A DNA stretch of 64,000 nucleotides from Kordiimonadales bacterium (GCA_002401685.1 NVTU01000041.1:1-64000); one strand, 5' to 3'. Positions 36,734-46,459 are shown, counted from the first letter of the stretch. Notes: generated by a model from the sequence alone, not told the origin. Made by a program: numbers and translations.

Positions 36734-38518
36734 TTAGAAATCAAAATCGCTGTGTTCATCCCCCACAGCAGCGTCGGGGTCGGTTGGCATATCGCCGTGT
36801 AAATCACCGTCTTCAACCCGGCTGTCACGCACCGCGAGCAGCTTGGCTTCAGGGAAAATTGCGATCAACGCTTTAACGATAGGCTCTTGCAGGGCCTCGT
36901 CCTTACGCTGTTTGTCCCGGGCGACTTCCTTGGCGCGTACGGTCGTTTCGCCTTCTTCCTTGCCGACTACAACATTCCAGCCAACACCCGTCCATAATTT
37001 TAGGCACTGTTTGACCCGCATCAGGAAATCAGGCGGCGTTTTCCGGGTGATGTTAATTTCCATCGTGCCGGGCTTATAGGCGATCACGCGCACATAATCT
37101 TTCAGCAGCACAGCAAGCTGCGCTTCTTTCTCGTACGAGAATAACCCCACCATTTTCTCAAAGCTGATAGGCATCGGATGCGGGGCATGGCTTTCGCCGC
37201 CCGCCCCGGGATGCAAGGCAATTACCTGTGCGCTTTGCTGGGCCCCAGAGACCGCACCAGGACCATGGCCACCTACTGCCTGAGCCGCATACGCGCCAAT
37301 CGCCGTTGCGCCGCCGCCGCCCGCAGGCACCAGCGCTGGCCCACCTGATGCGCCGCCCGGCTGGTTTTGCAGCTTTTTCACTAAGTCCGCCGGTGAAGGC
37401 ATGTTCGCCGCGTACGCCAAGCGTATCAGTATCATTTCAGCGGCCGCGATTGGGCTCGGCGCAGCTTTCACTTCGCCGAGGCCTTTCAGCAGCATTTGCC
37501 ACGCCCGCGTTAGGTGCGGCATGGAAAGGGCTTTTGCCATATCGCCGCCTTGGGTTTTCTCGGCCTCAGATACCAGCGCGTCAGAGCCCGTATCAGGTGT
37601 TACTTTCAAACGCGTTAGCCAGTGGGTCACTTCAAGTAAGTCGTTGATCACTACTTGCGGATCAGCGCCGTTATTATACTGCTGCCTAAGCGTGGTAATG
37701 GCACCGGCCACATCGCCCTTCATCACCAGTTCAAACAGGTCCAGCACCTGCGCCCGGTCTGCAAGACCCAGCATTTCGCGCACTTGCTCTTCGGTAACAT
37801 CGCCAGCGCCGTGGGCAATCGCCTGATCAAGCAGTGACAGGCTATCCCGCACTGAGCCTTCAGCAGCACGTGCAATCAGCTTCAGTGCGCCGTCGTCGGC
37901 TTTGCAGCCTTCTTTTTCCGTAATACCAGCCAAGTGTTTGATCAGAGTATCGCTTTCGACGCGTTTCAAATCAAAACGTTGGCAGCGCGACAATACGGTA
38001 ACCGGCAGCTTGCGAATTTCCGTGGTCGCGAAGATGAACTTCACATTCTCAGGGGGTTCCTCAAGCGTTTTCAACAGCGCGTTGAAGGCGTTTTTCGACA
38101 GCATGTGCACTTCGTCGATAATGTAAATTTTGAACCGCGCAGCAATAGGCGCATAGCGCACGCTTTCGATAATCTCGCGGATATCATCTACACCCGTACG
38201 CGACGCAGCATCCATTTCCAGCACATCAACATGGCGCGATTCTGAAATCGCCACACAGTTATCACACGTCCCGCATGGGTTAATGGTTGGCCCGTCGCTT
38301 GTTGTACAGTTAAGGGCTTTTGCAATGATCCGCGCCGTCGTGGTTTTACCCACGCCGCGCACGCCTGTCATGATAAACGCATGCGCCAAACGGCCACTGT
38401 CAATCGCATTCGACAGCGTTCTCACCATAGCGCCCTGGCCGATCAGGGTATCAAAATCAGCGGGGCGATATTTGCGGGCAAGAACCCTGTATTCCTGATC
38501 TGCTGCGCTATCGCTCAT
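36734..38518 (-). CDS. dnaX: DNA polymerase III subunits gamma/tau
   Basis: Clamp-loader ATPase, 594 residues. Walker A GVRGVGKTTTARI, zinc finger with CGTCDNC, Walker B IIDEVHMLS, SRC-like TVLSRCQRF, then domain III and a long tau-specific C-terminal part that ends acidic (EDGDLHGDMPTDPD...). A Gly/Ala-rich linker lies around residues 385-440. Directly downstream of the SRP RNA gene on the same strand. Confidence 0.95.
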   Translation of the reverse strand: MSDSAADQEYRVLARKYRPADFDTLIGQGAMVRTLSNAIDSGRLAHAFIMTGVRGVGKTTTARIIAKALNCTTSDGPTINPCGTCDNCVAISESRHVDVLEMDAASRTGVDDIREIIESVRYAPIAARFKIYIIDEVHMLSKNAFNALLKTLEEPPENVKFIFATTEIRKLPVTVLSRCQRFDLKRVESDTLIKHLAGITEKEGCKADDGALKLIARAAEGSVRDSLSLLDQAIAHGAGDVTEEQVREMLGLADRAQVLDLFELVMKGDVAGAITTLRQQYNNGADPQVVINDLLEVTHWLTRLKVTPDTGSDALVSEAEKTQGGDMAKALSMPHLTRAWQMLLKGLGEVKAAPSPIAAAEMILIRLAYAANMPSPADLVKKLQNQPGGASGGPALVPAGGGGATAIGAYAAQAVGGHGPGAVSGAQQSAQVIALHPGAGGESHAPHPMPISFEKMVGLFSYEKEAQLAVLLKDYVRVIAYKPGTMEINITRKTPPDFLMRVKQCLKLWTGVGWNVVVGKEEGETTVRAKEVARDKQRKDEALQEPIVKALIAIFPEAKLLAVRDSRVEDGDLHGDMPTDPDAAVGDEHSDFDF

Positions 38519-38700
38519 ATGCCGCTCACTCTGTAAATTAGGGACAAAAACTTGAGCAATATGACTAGCAGGATAAAGGCGCAGGTGAAAGGGGATTTAG
38601 GAGCGAGGGAAGCTTTACCCGCTTGACTGAACAACGGTGAAGATTTCACGCTCAAAAGCCACCCAAAACCGCGTGGCAAATTTCTAAATTTTAAGGATGG

Positions 38701-38794
38701 GTGGGAGAACAACAACCCGCGGCAACTCGGTACGGCTGCTTCCTTTCGGACCTGACCGGATTAACGAGCGACACGTCCATCGCTCTCCCGCTGC
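38701..38794 (-). ncRNA. ffs: Signal recognition particle RNA, small (4.5S) type
   Basis: On the minus strand the sequence contains the SRP core GGTCAGGTCCGAAAGGAAGC (about 38737-38756) with a GAAA tetraloop, which is the Ffh-binding domain IV. The flanking ends pair: GGGAGA near 38788 with TCTCCC near 38704, closing a ~90-nt hairpin. Lies just upstream of dnaX as in related bacteria. Confidence 0.88.
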
Positions 38795-38873
38795 TTATAT
38801 GGCTATTTCACTCGGCACTTGCAAGTGAAATAGCTCCGCCCTAGATAATTCCCTATAGAGCAGGAGAAAATGC

Positions 38874-39836
38874 ATGCCACTATCAGCTATTCAGACGTGT
38901 TTTTCGGGTAATCCGCTAGACCGGGCCGACTATTTACGTACTGATCCCGAAATATTCGGTGACTGGATGAAACGAGACGATGCGCGAGTCGTTTTACTTG
39001 CGGGTGAAAGTTTACAGCCTGATGGCCAAATCCGTGTCGGCTTGTCGACCGAAAGCCGCATATTAACCGATGCAGTCGGCGACATTGCATGGCAGCGCCC
39101 ATCTAAAACACGGTTTCTTCCTGTCAGCACTACAATTTTTCTAGGCTTAGATGACGGCGCGCCGCGCTACGCTGCGATGCTGGACGGCAGTGCCGATGAT
39201 TTCAGCGATATGTTCGAGGCCGACGGCTGCAAGTTCCGCGACGGCAGGGGCATGGCGTTCAAACTCGGCGGCCCACATCCATCTCTCGGTATTATCGCTC
39301 AAGCCAAAAGCATGTTGCTTTGGCATGAAAGCCACCGGTTTTGTGCCAAGTGCGGTAGCGAAAGCAAGCTCGCAAAGGCAGGATACGAACGCAAATGCGA
39401 GGCCTGCGACACCCACCATTTCCCGCGCACCGATCCGGTTGTGATCATGCTGGTCAGGCGCGGTGATAAAGCGCTTGTTGGGCGCGGTAACGGCTGGCCT
39501 GAAGGCCACTATTCCGCGCTTGCCGGTTTCCTCGAACCAGGAGAAAGCATGGAGGAAGCTGTTGCACGCGAGGTTTTTGAAGAAGTTGGGCTCAAAGTTT
39601 CCAACGTCGTCTACAAAGCCACACAGCCTTGGCCGTGGCCTTCTACGCTGATGATCGGGGTTGAGGCCTGGGTGGACGAAGGTGATTTGACGATCGACCC
39701 CAAGGAAATTGAAGATGCCATCTGGATCAACAAAGACGACGTCCGCGCCAGCATGCGAGAAGAGCATCAATACCGCTTGGTCCCGCCGCCCTTCGCCATC
39801 GCCAATAACCTGATCATGGGCTGGGTTGAGGAATAA
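38874..39836 (+). CDS. nudC: NAD+ diphosphatase (NADH pyrophosphatase)
   Basis: 320 residues. C4 zinc finger (CAKCGSES...CEACDTHH), HFPRTDPV motif, and the Nudix box GFLEPGESMEEAVAREVFEEVGL (about 219-241, intact REVFEEVG). The SQPWPFP-like signature of NudC appears as TQPWPWPSTLM. AGGAG lies 7 nt before the ATG. Cleaves NAD(H); related enzymes remove NAD caps from RNA. Confidence 0.95.
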   Translation: MPLSAIQTCFSGNPLDRADYLRTDPEIFGDWMKRDDARVVLLAGESLQPDGQIRVGLSTESRILTDAVGDIAWQRPSKTRFLPVSTTIFLGLDDGAPRYAAMLDGSADDFSDMFEADGCKFRDGRGMAFKLGGPHPSLGIIAQAKSMLLWHESHRFCAKCGSESKLAKAGYERKCEACDTHHFPRTDPVVIMLVRRGDKALVGRGNGWPEGHYSALAGFLEPGESMEEAVAREVFEEVGLKVSNVVYKATQPWPWPSTLMIGVEAWVDEGDLTIDPKEIEDAIWINKDDVRASMREEHQYRLVPPPFAIANNLIMGWVEE

Positions 39837-39841
39837 AATCT

Positions 39842-40207
39842 ATGTCGGACCCAGAAGAAGATGGTACAGCGTATTTTGATGATTTAATCAAAAAGCTAAC
39901 ACCCGATGTAAACCCCGAATTTATCGAGCTTATATTGTTGGCTGACGAAGAATTTGAGAAAAAACTGAAGGAGCTTTTGCCGCGTATCAGCAATCAGCAC
40001 GAGTTTTTAGCTACGATGTATGCGGTTTCCTCGAAGCGTCATACTTGGCTAGGGTTGGAGCATAGTGACCCACACAATTATTTGGATGCCGTCGTCGCTG
40101 TAACGCTAGACAATGAAGAAGATCTAATTATCGAGGGCGAACCTTGTTCTAAATCACCATGGAGCGTCATGGCCGCTTCGTTAATCAATGGATTGTCTTA
40201 CGAATAA
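39842..40207 (+). CDS. Acidic protein of unknown function (121 aa)
   Basis: No family recognised. Soluble and Asp/Glu-rich, mostly helical, with LADEEFEKKLKELLPRI and HEFLATMYAVSSKRHTW as notable stretches and no signal or TM. It begins 5 nt after the nudC stop with AGGA just before it, so it is translationally coupled to nudC. Confidence 0.7.
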   Translation: MSDPEEDGTAYFDDLIKKLTPDVNPEFIELILLADEEFEKKLKELLPRISNQHEFLATMYAVSSKRHTWLGLEHSDPHNYLDAVVAVTLDNEEDLIIEGEPCSKSPWSVMAASLINGLSYE

Positions 40208-40273
40208 CCTGAACGTTTTCCTTCGATTCTATGCTGACGGTAGTTGTCAGTAGGCTGGCAGTATAGTCCAGCC

Positions 40274-41146
40274 ATGGAATATTTAATAGAAAACAGAATG
40301 AAGTATGCCGCCATGTTGGCGGCTAGCTTATTTGGTGCGCCGCTTGAGCACACCGAGCATGTAGAGAACCCAAGAACCACTGAAGGCGCGTACAGCTTTC
40401 AGTCTAACAATACAACAATCCAGTATGAAGTTCGCGGCAGCGGCCAGCCATTGTTCATGCTGCACGGCGGTTTGACGTCTCGCGAAGACTTAAGGCTGCA
40501 AATCGATCACTTCTCAAAGAGCTATCAAGTGGTGGCGATGGATAGCCGCGAGCACGGTTTCAGCGGAAACTCTCCGCTCCAGATTTCGTACGAACTGATG
40601 GCAAGCGATGTTGCAAACCTGGCAACGCACCTCGGCTTCAAAGAAATCACCTTGATGGGACAAAGTGACGGAGGCATCACTGCGTTAACCTTTGCGCACC
40701 AATATCCGAAGAGGACCTCGCAGCTTATTCTGCTCGGCACGCTCTTCAATCATTCGGTAGTGCCGGAAGCAACAAAAGAGTTTCTCCGTAATGCAAAATG
40801 TGAATTTCCGCTCAACAGAAAGGCTTTCCCTGGGGTGTATCTTGACGATTACTTAAAGGGTGGCCGTCATAGAGCTGACTACCAAAACTGGTATGATGAA
40901 CTCGCGCTGATGTGGACGACTTCGCCGAATTTTAGCGCTGCGGATCTGGGCCAAGTTTCAGTGCCCGTACTGATCATCAACGGTGATACCGAGGATGTTG
41001 ACCTCGCGCATACACTCAAACTTTATCAGGCTTTGCCGAACGCGGAATTGTTTATCGTACCGGGCGCAACGCACTTTTTGCATCTGGAAAAACCAGATAT
41101 GCTTCATTTGGCGATTGAGCAGTTTTTGGAAAAGGCCCGTCAGTAA
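40274..41146 (+). CDS. Alpha/beta-fold hydrolase
   Basis: About 290 residues. Oxyanion strand FMLHGGLTSRED, AMDSREHGFS, nucleophile elbow GQSDGGI, acid IINGDTEDVD, and histidine VPGATHFLH. The N-terminus is unclear: ATG at 40274 or 40298, neither with a good Shine-Dalgarno. From the second ATG the first 15 residues are hydrophobic, possibly an export leader. Convergent with the phhB-like gene (adjacent, no gap). Confidence 0.82.
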   Translation: MEYLIENRMKYAAMLAASLFGAPLEHTEHVENPRTTEGAYSFQSNNTTIQYEVRGSGQPLFMLHGGLTSREDLRLQIDHFSKSYQVVAMDSREHGFSGNSPLQISYELMASDVANLATHLGFKEITLMGQSDGGITALTFAHQYPKRTSQLILLGTLFNHSVVPEATKEFLRNAKCEFPLNRKAFPGVYLDDYLKGGRHRADYQNWYDELALMWTTSPNFSAADLGQVSVPVLIINGDTEDVDLAHTLKLYQALPNAELFIVPGATHFLHLEKPDMLHLAIEQFLEKARQ

Positions 41147-41446
41147 CTAACTGGCGAAACCGTTCATGGCTGTCGCCATTTCGATATCGAAACGGGTAAT
41201 ACCGTCTGCATCGTGTGTGGTCAATTTCACTTCGACCCGGTTATAAACATTGAACCATTCAGGGTGGTGATCCATTTTTTCCGCCAGCAGTGCCGACCGG
41301 CTCATGAACGCCCATGCTGCGCTAAAGTCATTGAATTTGAAAGTTTTCCTGATCGCCTGATCATCAGCGCTGTAGGCCCAGCCTTGTAATCCTTCCACGG
41401 CAGCGCTGCGGTCATTATCAGATAATTTGGTTGGGCGGTCGCTCAT
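41147..41446 (-). CDS. phhB: 4a-hydroxytetrahydrobiopterin dehydratase
   Basis: 99 residues, pterin carbinolamine dehydratase. Active-site motif EKMDHHPEW with the paired histidines, then [16 protein letters not shown]. Recycles the pterin cofactor of phenylalanine hydroxylase; no phhA is in the window. AAGGA precedes the ATG by about 8 nt. Confidence 0.93.
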   Translation of the reverse strand: MSDRPTKLSDNDRSAAVEGLQGWAYSADDQAIRKTFKFNDFSAAWAFMSRSALLAEKMDHHPEWFNVYNRVEVKLTTHDADGITRFDIEMATAMNGFAS

Positions 41447-41500
41447 GATATATTCCTTCAGGCTGATCCGGGATGCTTAATTCACGTGCCAGATGGCCTA

Positions 41501-42208
41501 TCAGGATGCAAGCAATTCGTCCACAAGAACCGGCAACAATTCACCCGCCTTGCCTTGCCTAAGCTCAGCAAATTGGCTGGAGCCTTCGCTAGGCTCCAGA
41601 TTTACTTCGATGGTATGAGCTCTACCCATCTCTTGCACATTGGCAACAAACCCGGCCGCTGGATAAACGTTGCCGCTGGTACCAACCGAGATAAATAAAT
41701 CGCACGATGCGAGCCGATCAATGATTGTATCCATGAAAAACGGCATTTCGCCAAACCAGACGATGTTCGGCCGCAGTACCGCCTCCCGATCACATTTTGG
41801 GCACGTGGTCGACTGTGTACAGTCCCCCTGCCATGTGTGGATAGCCGCACAAGCCTTACAGCGAATCTGGGTCAGTTCGCCGTGGATGTGGATAATATCT
41901 TCGCCGCCACCACGCTCGTGCAAATCATCAACATTTTGAGTGATGATACTGACCGTACCAGGTAGTTCCTGCTGTAGTTTTGCCAAGGCCTTATGCGCTG
42001 GATTTGGTTTAACGGCCCTAAGCTGGGCGCGGCGCTCGTTATAGAAATTGTGCACAAGATGTGGATCACGCGCAAAGGCTTCTGGGGTGGCAACATCTTC
42101 GATATGATGATTTTCCCATAAGCCATCATTATCACGGAAGGTTTTCACGCCCGATTCGGCCGATATTCCAGCCCCCGTTAAAATAACGATATTTTTAAAG
42201 CGAACCAA
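41501..42208 (-). CDS. cobB: NAD-dependent protein deacylase (sirtuin, CobB-like)
   Basis: 235 residues. GAGISAESGVKTFR near the N-terminus, RRAQLR-type residues (Y/R of desuccinylase-like class III sirtuins, seen as FYNERRAQLR), QNVDDLHERGG, catalytic His in HIHGEL, and a zinc ribbon CKAC...CPKC. The conserved Tyr and Arg in that segment suggest desuccinylase/demalonylase as well as deacetylase ability. TTG start with GAGGA upstream. Faces the phosphatase/FN3K pair across a 120-bp gap. Confidence 0.9.
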   Translation of the reverse strand: MVRFKNIVILTGAGISAESGVKTFRDNDGLWENHHIEDVATPEAFARDPHLVHNFYNERRAQLRAVKPNPAHKALAKLQQELPGTVSIITQNVDDLHERGGGEDIIHIHGELTQIRCKACAAIHTWQGDCTQSTTCPKCDREAVLRPNIVWFGEMPFFMDTIIDRLASCDLFISVGTSGNVYPAAGFVANVQEMGRAHTIEVNLEPSEGSSQFAELRQGKAGELLPVLVDELLAS

Positions 42209-42328
42209 AAAACAATCCTCTATGGTAACCCAAACAAGGTAAGCTACCTTTTTTACTCAAAATACAACCAGCTTACACGACGTGATAACCCCAAGTAGGC
42301 TTATAACCTAAAGTAGGAGAATGACCGC

Positions 42329-42805
42329 GTGATAAATGTTCTTTTTGTATGCATGGGCAATATTTGTCGGTCGCCGATGGCGGAAGGCGCTTTCCTGGAT
42401 GCTGCTGAAAAGGCTGGGCTTGCGGATCAGTTTTTTGTCGACAGTGCTGGCACCCTTGGCTTCCACGCGGGCTCCGCGCCAGACGACAGAGCGCAGGCCA
42501 CGGCAAAGAAAAACGGCGTGGACATATCCGGGCAAAAATCGCGTGAGATCATGCCTGGGGATTTCGACAAATTCGAGTATATCCTGGTGATGGATAATGA
42601 TAATTTCGCTGAAGTTACAGAGCGTTGTCCCGAAAAACATCACGGCCGGATCAGCATGTTCTTAAGCCATGCAAACCACCTACCCATCGACGAAATGCCC
42701 GATCCTTACGGAGGCCACCGCAACGACTTTGATATGTGTTACGACGCAGCCATTGACGCAGCAGAGGGACTGCTTGAGACACTTAAAGTAAAGCACAGCC
42801 TCTGA
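42329..42805 (+). CDS. Low-molecular-weight protein-tyrosine-phosphatase family
   Basis: 158 residues. P-loop CMGNICRS (nucleophile C8, R14, S15) and the general acid in MPDPYGG. GTG start at 42329, AGGAG upstream. The stop is 2 nt from the start of a fructosamine-kinase gene. LMW-PTP-A type enzymes have been shown to act as protein-ribulosamine-5-phosphatases, which fits a shared deglycation role with the kinase; ordinary protein-tyrosine phosphatase activity remains possible. Confidence 0.88.
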   Translation: MINVLFVCMGNICRSPMAEGAFLDAAEKAGLADQFFVDSAGTLGFHAGSAPDDRAQATAKKNGVDISGQKSREIMPGDFDKFEYILVMDNDNFAEVTERCPEKHHGRISMFLSHANHLPIDEMPDPYGGHRNDFDMCYDAAIDAAEGLLETLKVKHSL

Positions 42806-42807
42806 AA

Positions 42808-43683
42808 ATGGCCTCGCCCTTCATAGAAAAAATATCAGAGAAACTTGGGGCCAAAGTGGTTGCGTCCCGCGCTTTGCCTGGGGGCGATATTGCAGACGTT
42901 TCGTTGCTGAAACTAGATAACCATACTGAAGTTGTTGCTAAACGCCCCCGCGCAGACCAGCCAGACACCACGGCTGTAGAAGCAAAAATGCTGAAGCATC
43001 TGGCAAAGAAATCCGTACTTCCAGTGCCCAAAGTTCTGCTGCAAGCCAAGGGAATACTGGTGATCAGCTATATTCCGCACAGCGGTATGCAGGACACTGA
43101 AGTAGCTTCTAGAAACGTTGCTGAGCATGTTTCCAAGCTACACGATGTTCGGCCCAAAGGCGGCCGCCCGTATTATGGGCACGATATTGACACCTTCATC
43201 GGGCCACTCCCGCAGATCAATAAACCGGCGTCAAACTGGTGCGGTTTTTTCGTAGAACATCGGCTAATGGCGATGGCCAAAAGCTGTGCAAACACCCACA
43301 AAATTGATGCCACCCTGATGACACGGATTGAGACATTTGCTTGGAAGCTGCCAGACTACCTTCCAAAGCATCCCAAAAGCAGTTTGCTGCACGGTGATTT
43401 GTGGAGCGGTAATATGCTCATCGACAAGGACAAAGCAGCTGCTTTCATCGACCCGGCAATTTCGTACGGGCACGCCGAAATGGACCTTGCTTTCATCGAA
43501 ATGATGGGCGGTTTGGGTCCTAACTTTCTTGAAAGCTATGCCAACCTTTCGCCGATTGAAGCGGGCTACAAAGAAGAACGCCGTGCGATCTACCAACTTT
43601 GGCCGCTGCTTGTGCATGTTCGGCTGTTCGGCGGCGGGTATGTCGGGCAGGTCGAGGCAATTCTCTCCCGGTTTGGTTGCTAA
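42808..43683 (+). CDS. Fructosamine/ketosamine-3-kinase family protein
   Basis: 291 residues, aminoglycoside-phosphotransferase-like fold: ALPGGDIADVSLLKL at the N-terminus, catalytic loop LLHGDLWSGNML, metal-binding FIDPAISYGHAEMDLAF. The bacterial members phosphorylate ribulosamines or erythrulosamines on glycated proteins so the sugar falls off. Overlaps functionally with the upstream phosphatase (2-nt gap, one operon). Confidence 0.88.
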   Translation: MASPFIEKISEKLGAKVVASRALPGGDIADVSLLKLDNHTEVVAKRPRADQPDTTAVEAKMLKHLAKKSVLPVPKVLLQAKGILVISYIPHSGMQDTEVASRNVAEHVSKLHDVRPKGGRPYYGHDIDTFIGPLPQINKPASNWCGFFVEHRLMAMAKSCANTHKIDATLMTRIETFAWKLPDYLPKHPKSSLLHGDLWSGNMLIDKDKAAAFIDPAISYGHAEMDLAFIEMMGGLGPNFLESYANLSPIEAGYKEERRAIYQLWPLLVHVRLFGGGYVGQVEAILSRFGC

Positions 43684-43852
43684 ACTTTACAGCCCAAGCC
43701 AACTGGTGCCACCCGTACCCCTTGCTATCACCCAAGAGTGATCCAATGTAGGTGGCTGAAACTACCGCTGCCCTATAGGGTCCTTATCCGAAAGAAACCC
43801 GTTCGATAGAGCAAACGCCATAGGCACCCAGAAAAAACCTGCGAGGAACACC

Positions 43853-44743
43853 GTGCTCAACCGTAAAAATCCGCTGAAATCAGCAAAGCTGTGGCTAACC
43901 ATGCTCGCTGCTCCGCTCCTGCTTGTCGGCTGCGCGAGCCTTTTCTTTGATTTTGACAGCGACTTCGTCAGCGACGATTTCATTGCCCGCGAAACTGTAA
44001 CCGTCGGCGATATTACGCTTAGTTATATCAAAGCGGGCGACCCAAACGGGCAGCGTGTGATCTTCCTGCACGGCACACCAGGGGATGCGGGCGGGAATTG
44101 GACGGGCATTCTGAGAAATGTACCAAAGGGATACGAATTCCTGGCGATCGACAGGCCGGGCTTTGGCTTTACCAAGCCGAAGAAGGCACTGATTCCGCTG
44201 GATGCGCAAGCAGCTGTGCTTGAGCCACTGCTTGTTACACGCAACGGCAAGGGCACCATCCTTCTTGGCCATTCGCTTGGCGGGCCGGTTGTTGCAGCAG
44301 CCGCGGCAAAATACGGGGACCGGGTCGGCGGCATCATTGTTGCGGCCGGCGCGCTTGATCCTGACCTTGAAGAGGTGCTTTTCATCCAACATGTGGGCAA
44401 TGTGCCACCCTTCACTTGGTTAATCGGGTCAACGCTTAGAAATGCGAACCGCGAGCTGATTGGCCTAGAGAAAGAACTGCGCCTGCTGCAGCCAAAACTG
44501 GCAGGTATTACACAGCCGATTGTTATCATTCACGGCACCGAAGATGATCTGGTGCCGTATGCCAATGTAGCTTTCATGCAAAAAGAATTCACAGGCAGCG
44601 CATCAGTTGAAGTGATGAAGCTGGAGCAAATGAACCACTTCCTCCAGTGGAACAAACAGGCAGAGATACTCGAGGCTGTACACAAAATATCAGCCTATCT
44701 GGAAATGACCGCCCGGCCCATAACCGTAAAAACCGCAGACTAA
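43853..44743 (+). CDS. Alpha/beta-hydrolase lipoprotein
   Basis: 296 residues. Signal peptide with lipobox LLVGC (C27), +2 Ala pointing to the outer membrane. Then HGTPGD (oxyanion), LAIDRPGFGFT, GHSLGGPVVA (nucleophile), HGTEDDLVP (acid) and MNHFLQW (histidine). An envelope-anchored esterase or peptidase of unknown substrate. GTG start with AGGA 6 nt upstream. Confidence 0.85.
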   Translation: MLNRKNPLKSAKLWLTMLAAPLLLVGCASLFFDFDSDFVSDDFIARETVTVGDITLSYIKAGDPNGQRVIFLHGTPGDAGGNWTGILRNVPKGYEFLAIDRPGFGFTKPKKALIPLDAQAAVLEPLLVTRNGKGTILLGHSLGGPVVAAAAAKYGDRVGGIIVAAGALDPDLEEVLFIQHVGNVPPFTWLIGSTLRNANRELIGLEKELRLLQPKLAGITQPIVIIHGTEDDLVPYANVAFMQKEFTGSASVEVMKLEQMNHFLQWNKQAEILEAVHKISAYLEMTARPITVKTAD

Positions 44744-45125
44744 ATCCGAAGACAGGCGTGTTAAAACGCTTAAGAGAAAACCTATTTCCGCACCTCGCAA
44801 GGGACGCGTCTCGGACAAGTACCACTACCCGCCCCGTGAGTATGATTGAGCCACTATTAAAAAATAGTTGCCGGATGCCAGTAAGTGCGGGGTATTATCT
44901 ATCAATAGTATTCACGGCGCATAAACGCGCACAAGCCGCAGAATTCTCCGGTCTACTGGGGCTTATTTTTGCGAAAAAATATAAATGATTACAAATGTTT
45001 ACCGGATTTTGTATGTGTGACTTTGAGCATTTCTTGCGTCCGTTATCCCACTGTCTAAAGTCAACGTCAGTAGCCAACGGCCCGGCGGTACCTACTTTCT
45101 AGATTAGAGGAATTGCGCAAACCCT
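44744..45125. other. Intergenic region (382 bp), nothing recognised
   Basis: Two convergent genes end on either side, so no promoter is needed. I see no coding frame with family features, no clear terminator with a T tract, and no repeat. An open frame at 44647-44988 is mostly a shadow of the hydrolase gene. Confidence 0.5.
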
Positions 45126-45719
45126 CTATTTTGAATGGCCACCGAAGAGGGCGAAATCATCTTCCGTGTGGTCTTGCCATTCTTCGCTGCCAGCAAAGCG
45201 TGCTTCGGCTATGTAGCTCGGGCCTTCGCTCGTTTGCGTGCTGGAAAACAGGCTGAAATGATCAACGATTTGCGGTGGGCTTTTAAGCGTACCGTTGCTG
45301 GTAACCCAATCCCCGAAACAGGTTTTGGTACCGCGAGCAAAACGCGCGAGCGTTACATGTGGTTTATAGCGCCGCCTGTCGACCGTCACGTCAATCTGCT
45401 CCAGCGTATTGAGGATTTTCTCGTGTAGATGCAGCAGCGGGGTTCCGTCAGCCACCCCTGCCCATAAGGCTTTTGGTTGATCTGTGGTGCCGAACATGCC
45501 CACACCTTCAAGCGTCAGCTCAAACGGATTAAACCGGATGCGCGACAGCTCGTCTTCGATCTCGCGCATGGTATGGACGGGCACGGTGCCGATGAAAGCG
45601 AGCGTTAGATGCAGCTGCTCATCAGATTGCCAACGTGCGCCTTCAACGCCGCCACGCGCAAGTCCAAGGGAACCTAAAAGGGAGGGAAGTAATTCTATAC
45701 CTACAAACAATCGGATCAT
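45126..45719 (-). CDS. thpR: RNA 2',3'-cyclic 3'-phosphodiesterase (ThpR / LigT)
   Basis: 197 residues, 2H phosphoesterase. Two HxTx catalytic motifs: HLTL (37-40) and HVTL (121-124). FVGIEL at the N-terminus is typical. Hydrolyses 2',3'-cyclic phosphate ends of RNA. No clear Shine-Dalgarno before the ATG. Confidence 0.92.
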   Translation of the reverse strand: MIRLFVGIELLPSLLGSLGLARGGVEGARWQSDEQLHLTLAFIGTVPVHTMREIEDELSRIRFNPFELTLEGVGMFGTTDQPKALWAGVADGTPLLHLHEKILNTLEQIDVTVDRRRYKPHVTLARFARGTKTCFGDWVTSNGTLKSPPQIVDHFSLFSSTQTSEGPSYIAEARFAGSEEWQDHTEDDFALFGGHSK

Positions 45720-45769
45720 GGCTTCAGCATGCCATCATCCGAACATGATGAAAAGAGTCTTGAGAAAAC

Positions 45770-46459
45770 TTATTGGCCGAGGGCTTTTAGAACCATTGGA
45801 CCCATCTTTTCAATGATGATCGCCACACCTTCTTTGGTTGGATGTAAGCCGTCTGACTGGTTAAGCTTGAGGTCAGCGGCAACGCCTTCCAGAAAAAACG
45901 GGTACAGCAGCACATCATATTTTTTGGCTGTGTCTGGGAAAATGCTATCGAAAGCACGGCCGTATTCTGGGCCCCAGCTCGGCGTTGCTAGCATACCCGT
46001 CAATAACAACGGAATTTCTCGCTCGGTCAACAACTTCACCATTGCATCAATATTGGTGCGCGTGATTTCAGGCGCAACGCCGCGCAGCGCGTCATTGGCG
46101 CCCAATTCCAAAATTACCAGCGATGGCTTACCGTCTTTGAACGGTGACAAACCCCAATCAAGCCGAGACCTTCCGCCTGTTGATGTGTCGCCCGAGACGC
46201 CGCCATTGACCACATGAATGGCCACGTCGGAATGCGCGTTCAGCCAAACTTCCAGCTGGTCCGTAAAACCCTCGCCTGGCGGCAAGCCGTAGCCTGCTGT
46301 TAAGCTGTCACCGAAGGCCAAAATCTGCACTGGCGCTTCAGCTGAAGCGTCAACTTTGAGTGCGCTAGCCGCAAAAACATGACCATTTGTCGTAAAAACC
46401 GCCAAAAGACTAGTAAATGCGCAAAAAACTAATATCTTAATAGAGCCAAAGCCAAACAC
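45770..46459 (-). CDS. tesA: SGNH-family arylesterase / lysophospholipase (TesA type)
   Basis: 229 residues with a signal peptide (1-30). All SGNH blocks are present: AFGDSLTAGYG (S52), GGVSGDTSTGG, LELGANDALRG, and DGLHPTKEG. The GTG at 46459 is chosen: AAGGAG lies 9 nt upstream and it gives a clean signal peptide. A longer frame to 46552 would overlap the divergent ABC gene. Next to the ybbA-ybbP pair, as in E. coli. Confidence 0.92.
   Translation of the reverse strand: MFGFGSIKILVFCAFTSLLAVFTTNGHVFAASALKVDASAEAPVQILAFGDSLTAGYGLPPGEGFTDQLEVWLNAHSDVAIHVVNGGVSGDTSTGGRSRLDWGLSPFKDGKPSLVILELGANDALRGVAPEITRTNIDAMVKLLTEREIPLLLTGMLATPSWGPEYGRAFDSIFPDTAKKYDVLLYPFFLEGVAADLKLNQSDGLHPTKEGVAIIIEKMGPMVLKALGQ

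Noticed and set aside
38515..38715. Open frame on the minus strand between dnaX and the SRP RNA
   Set aside because: Overlaps the SRP RNA 3' end and dnaX start; reads as low-quality Phe/Leu/Ser-rich sequence.
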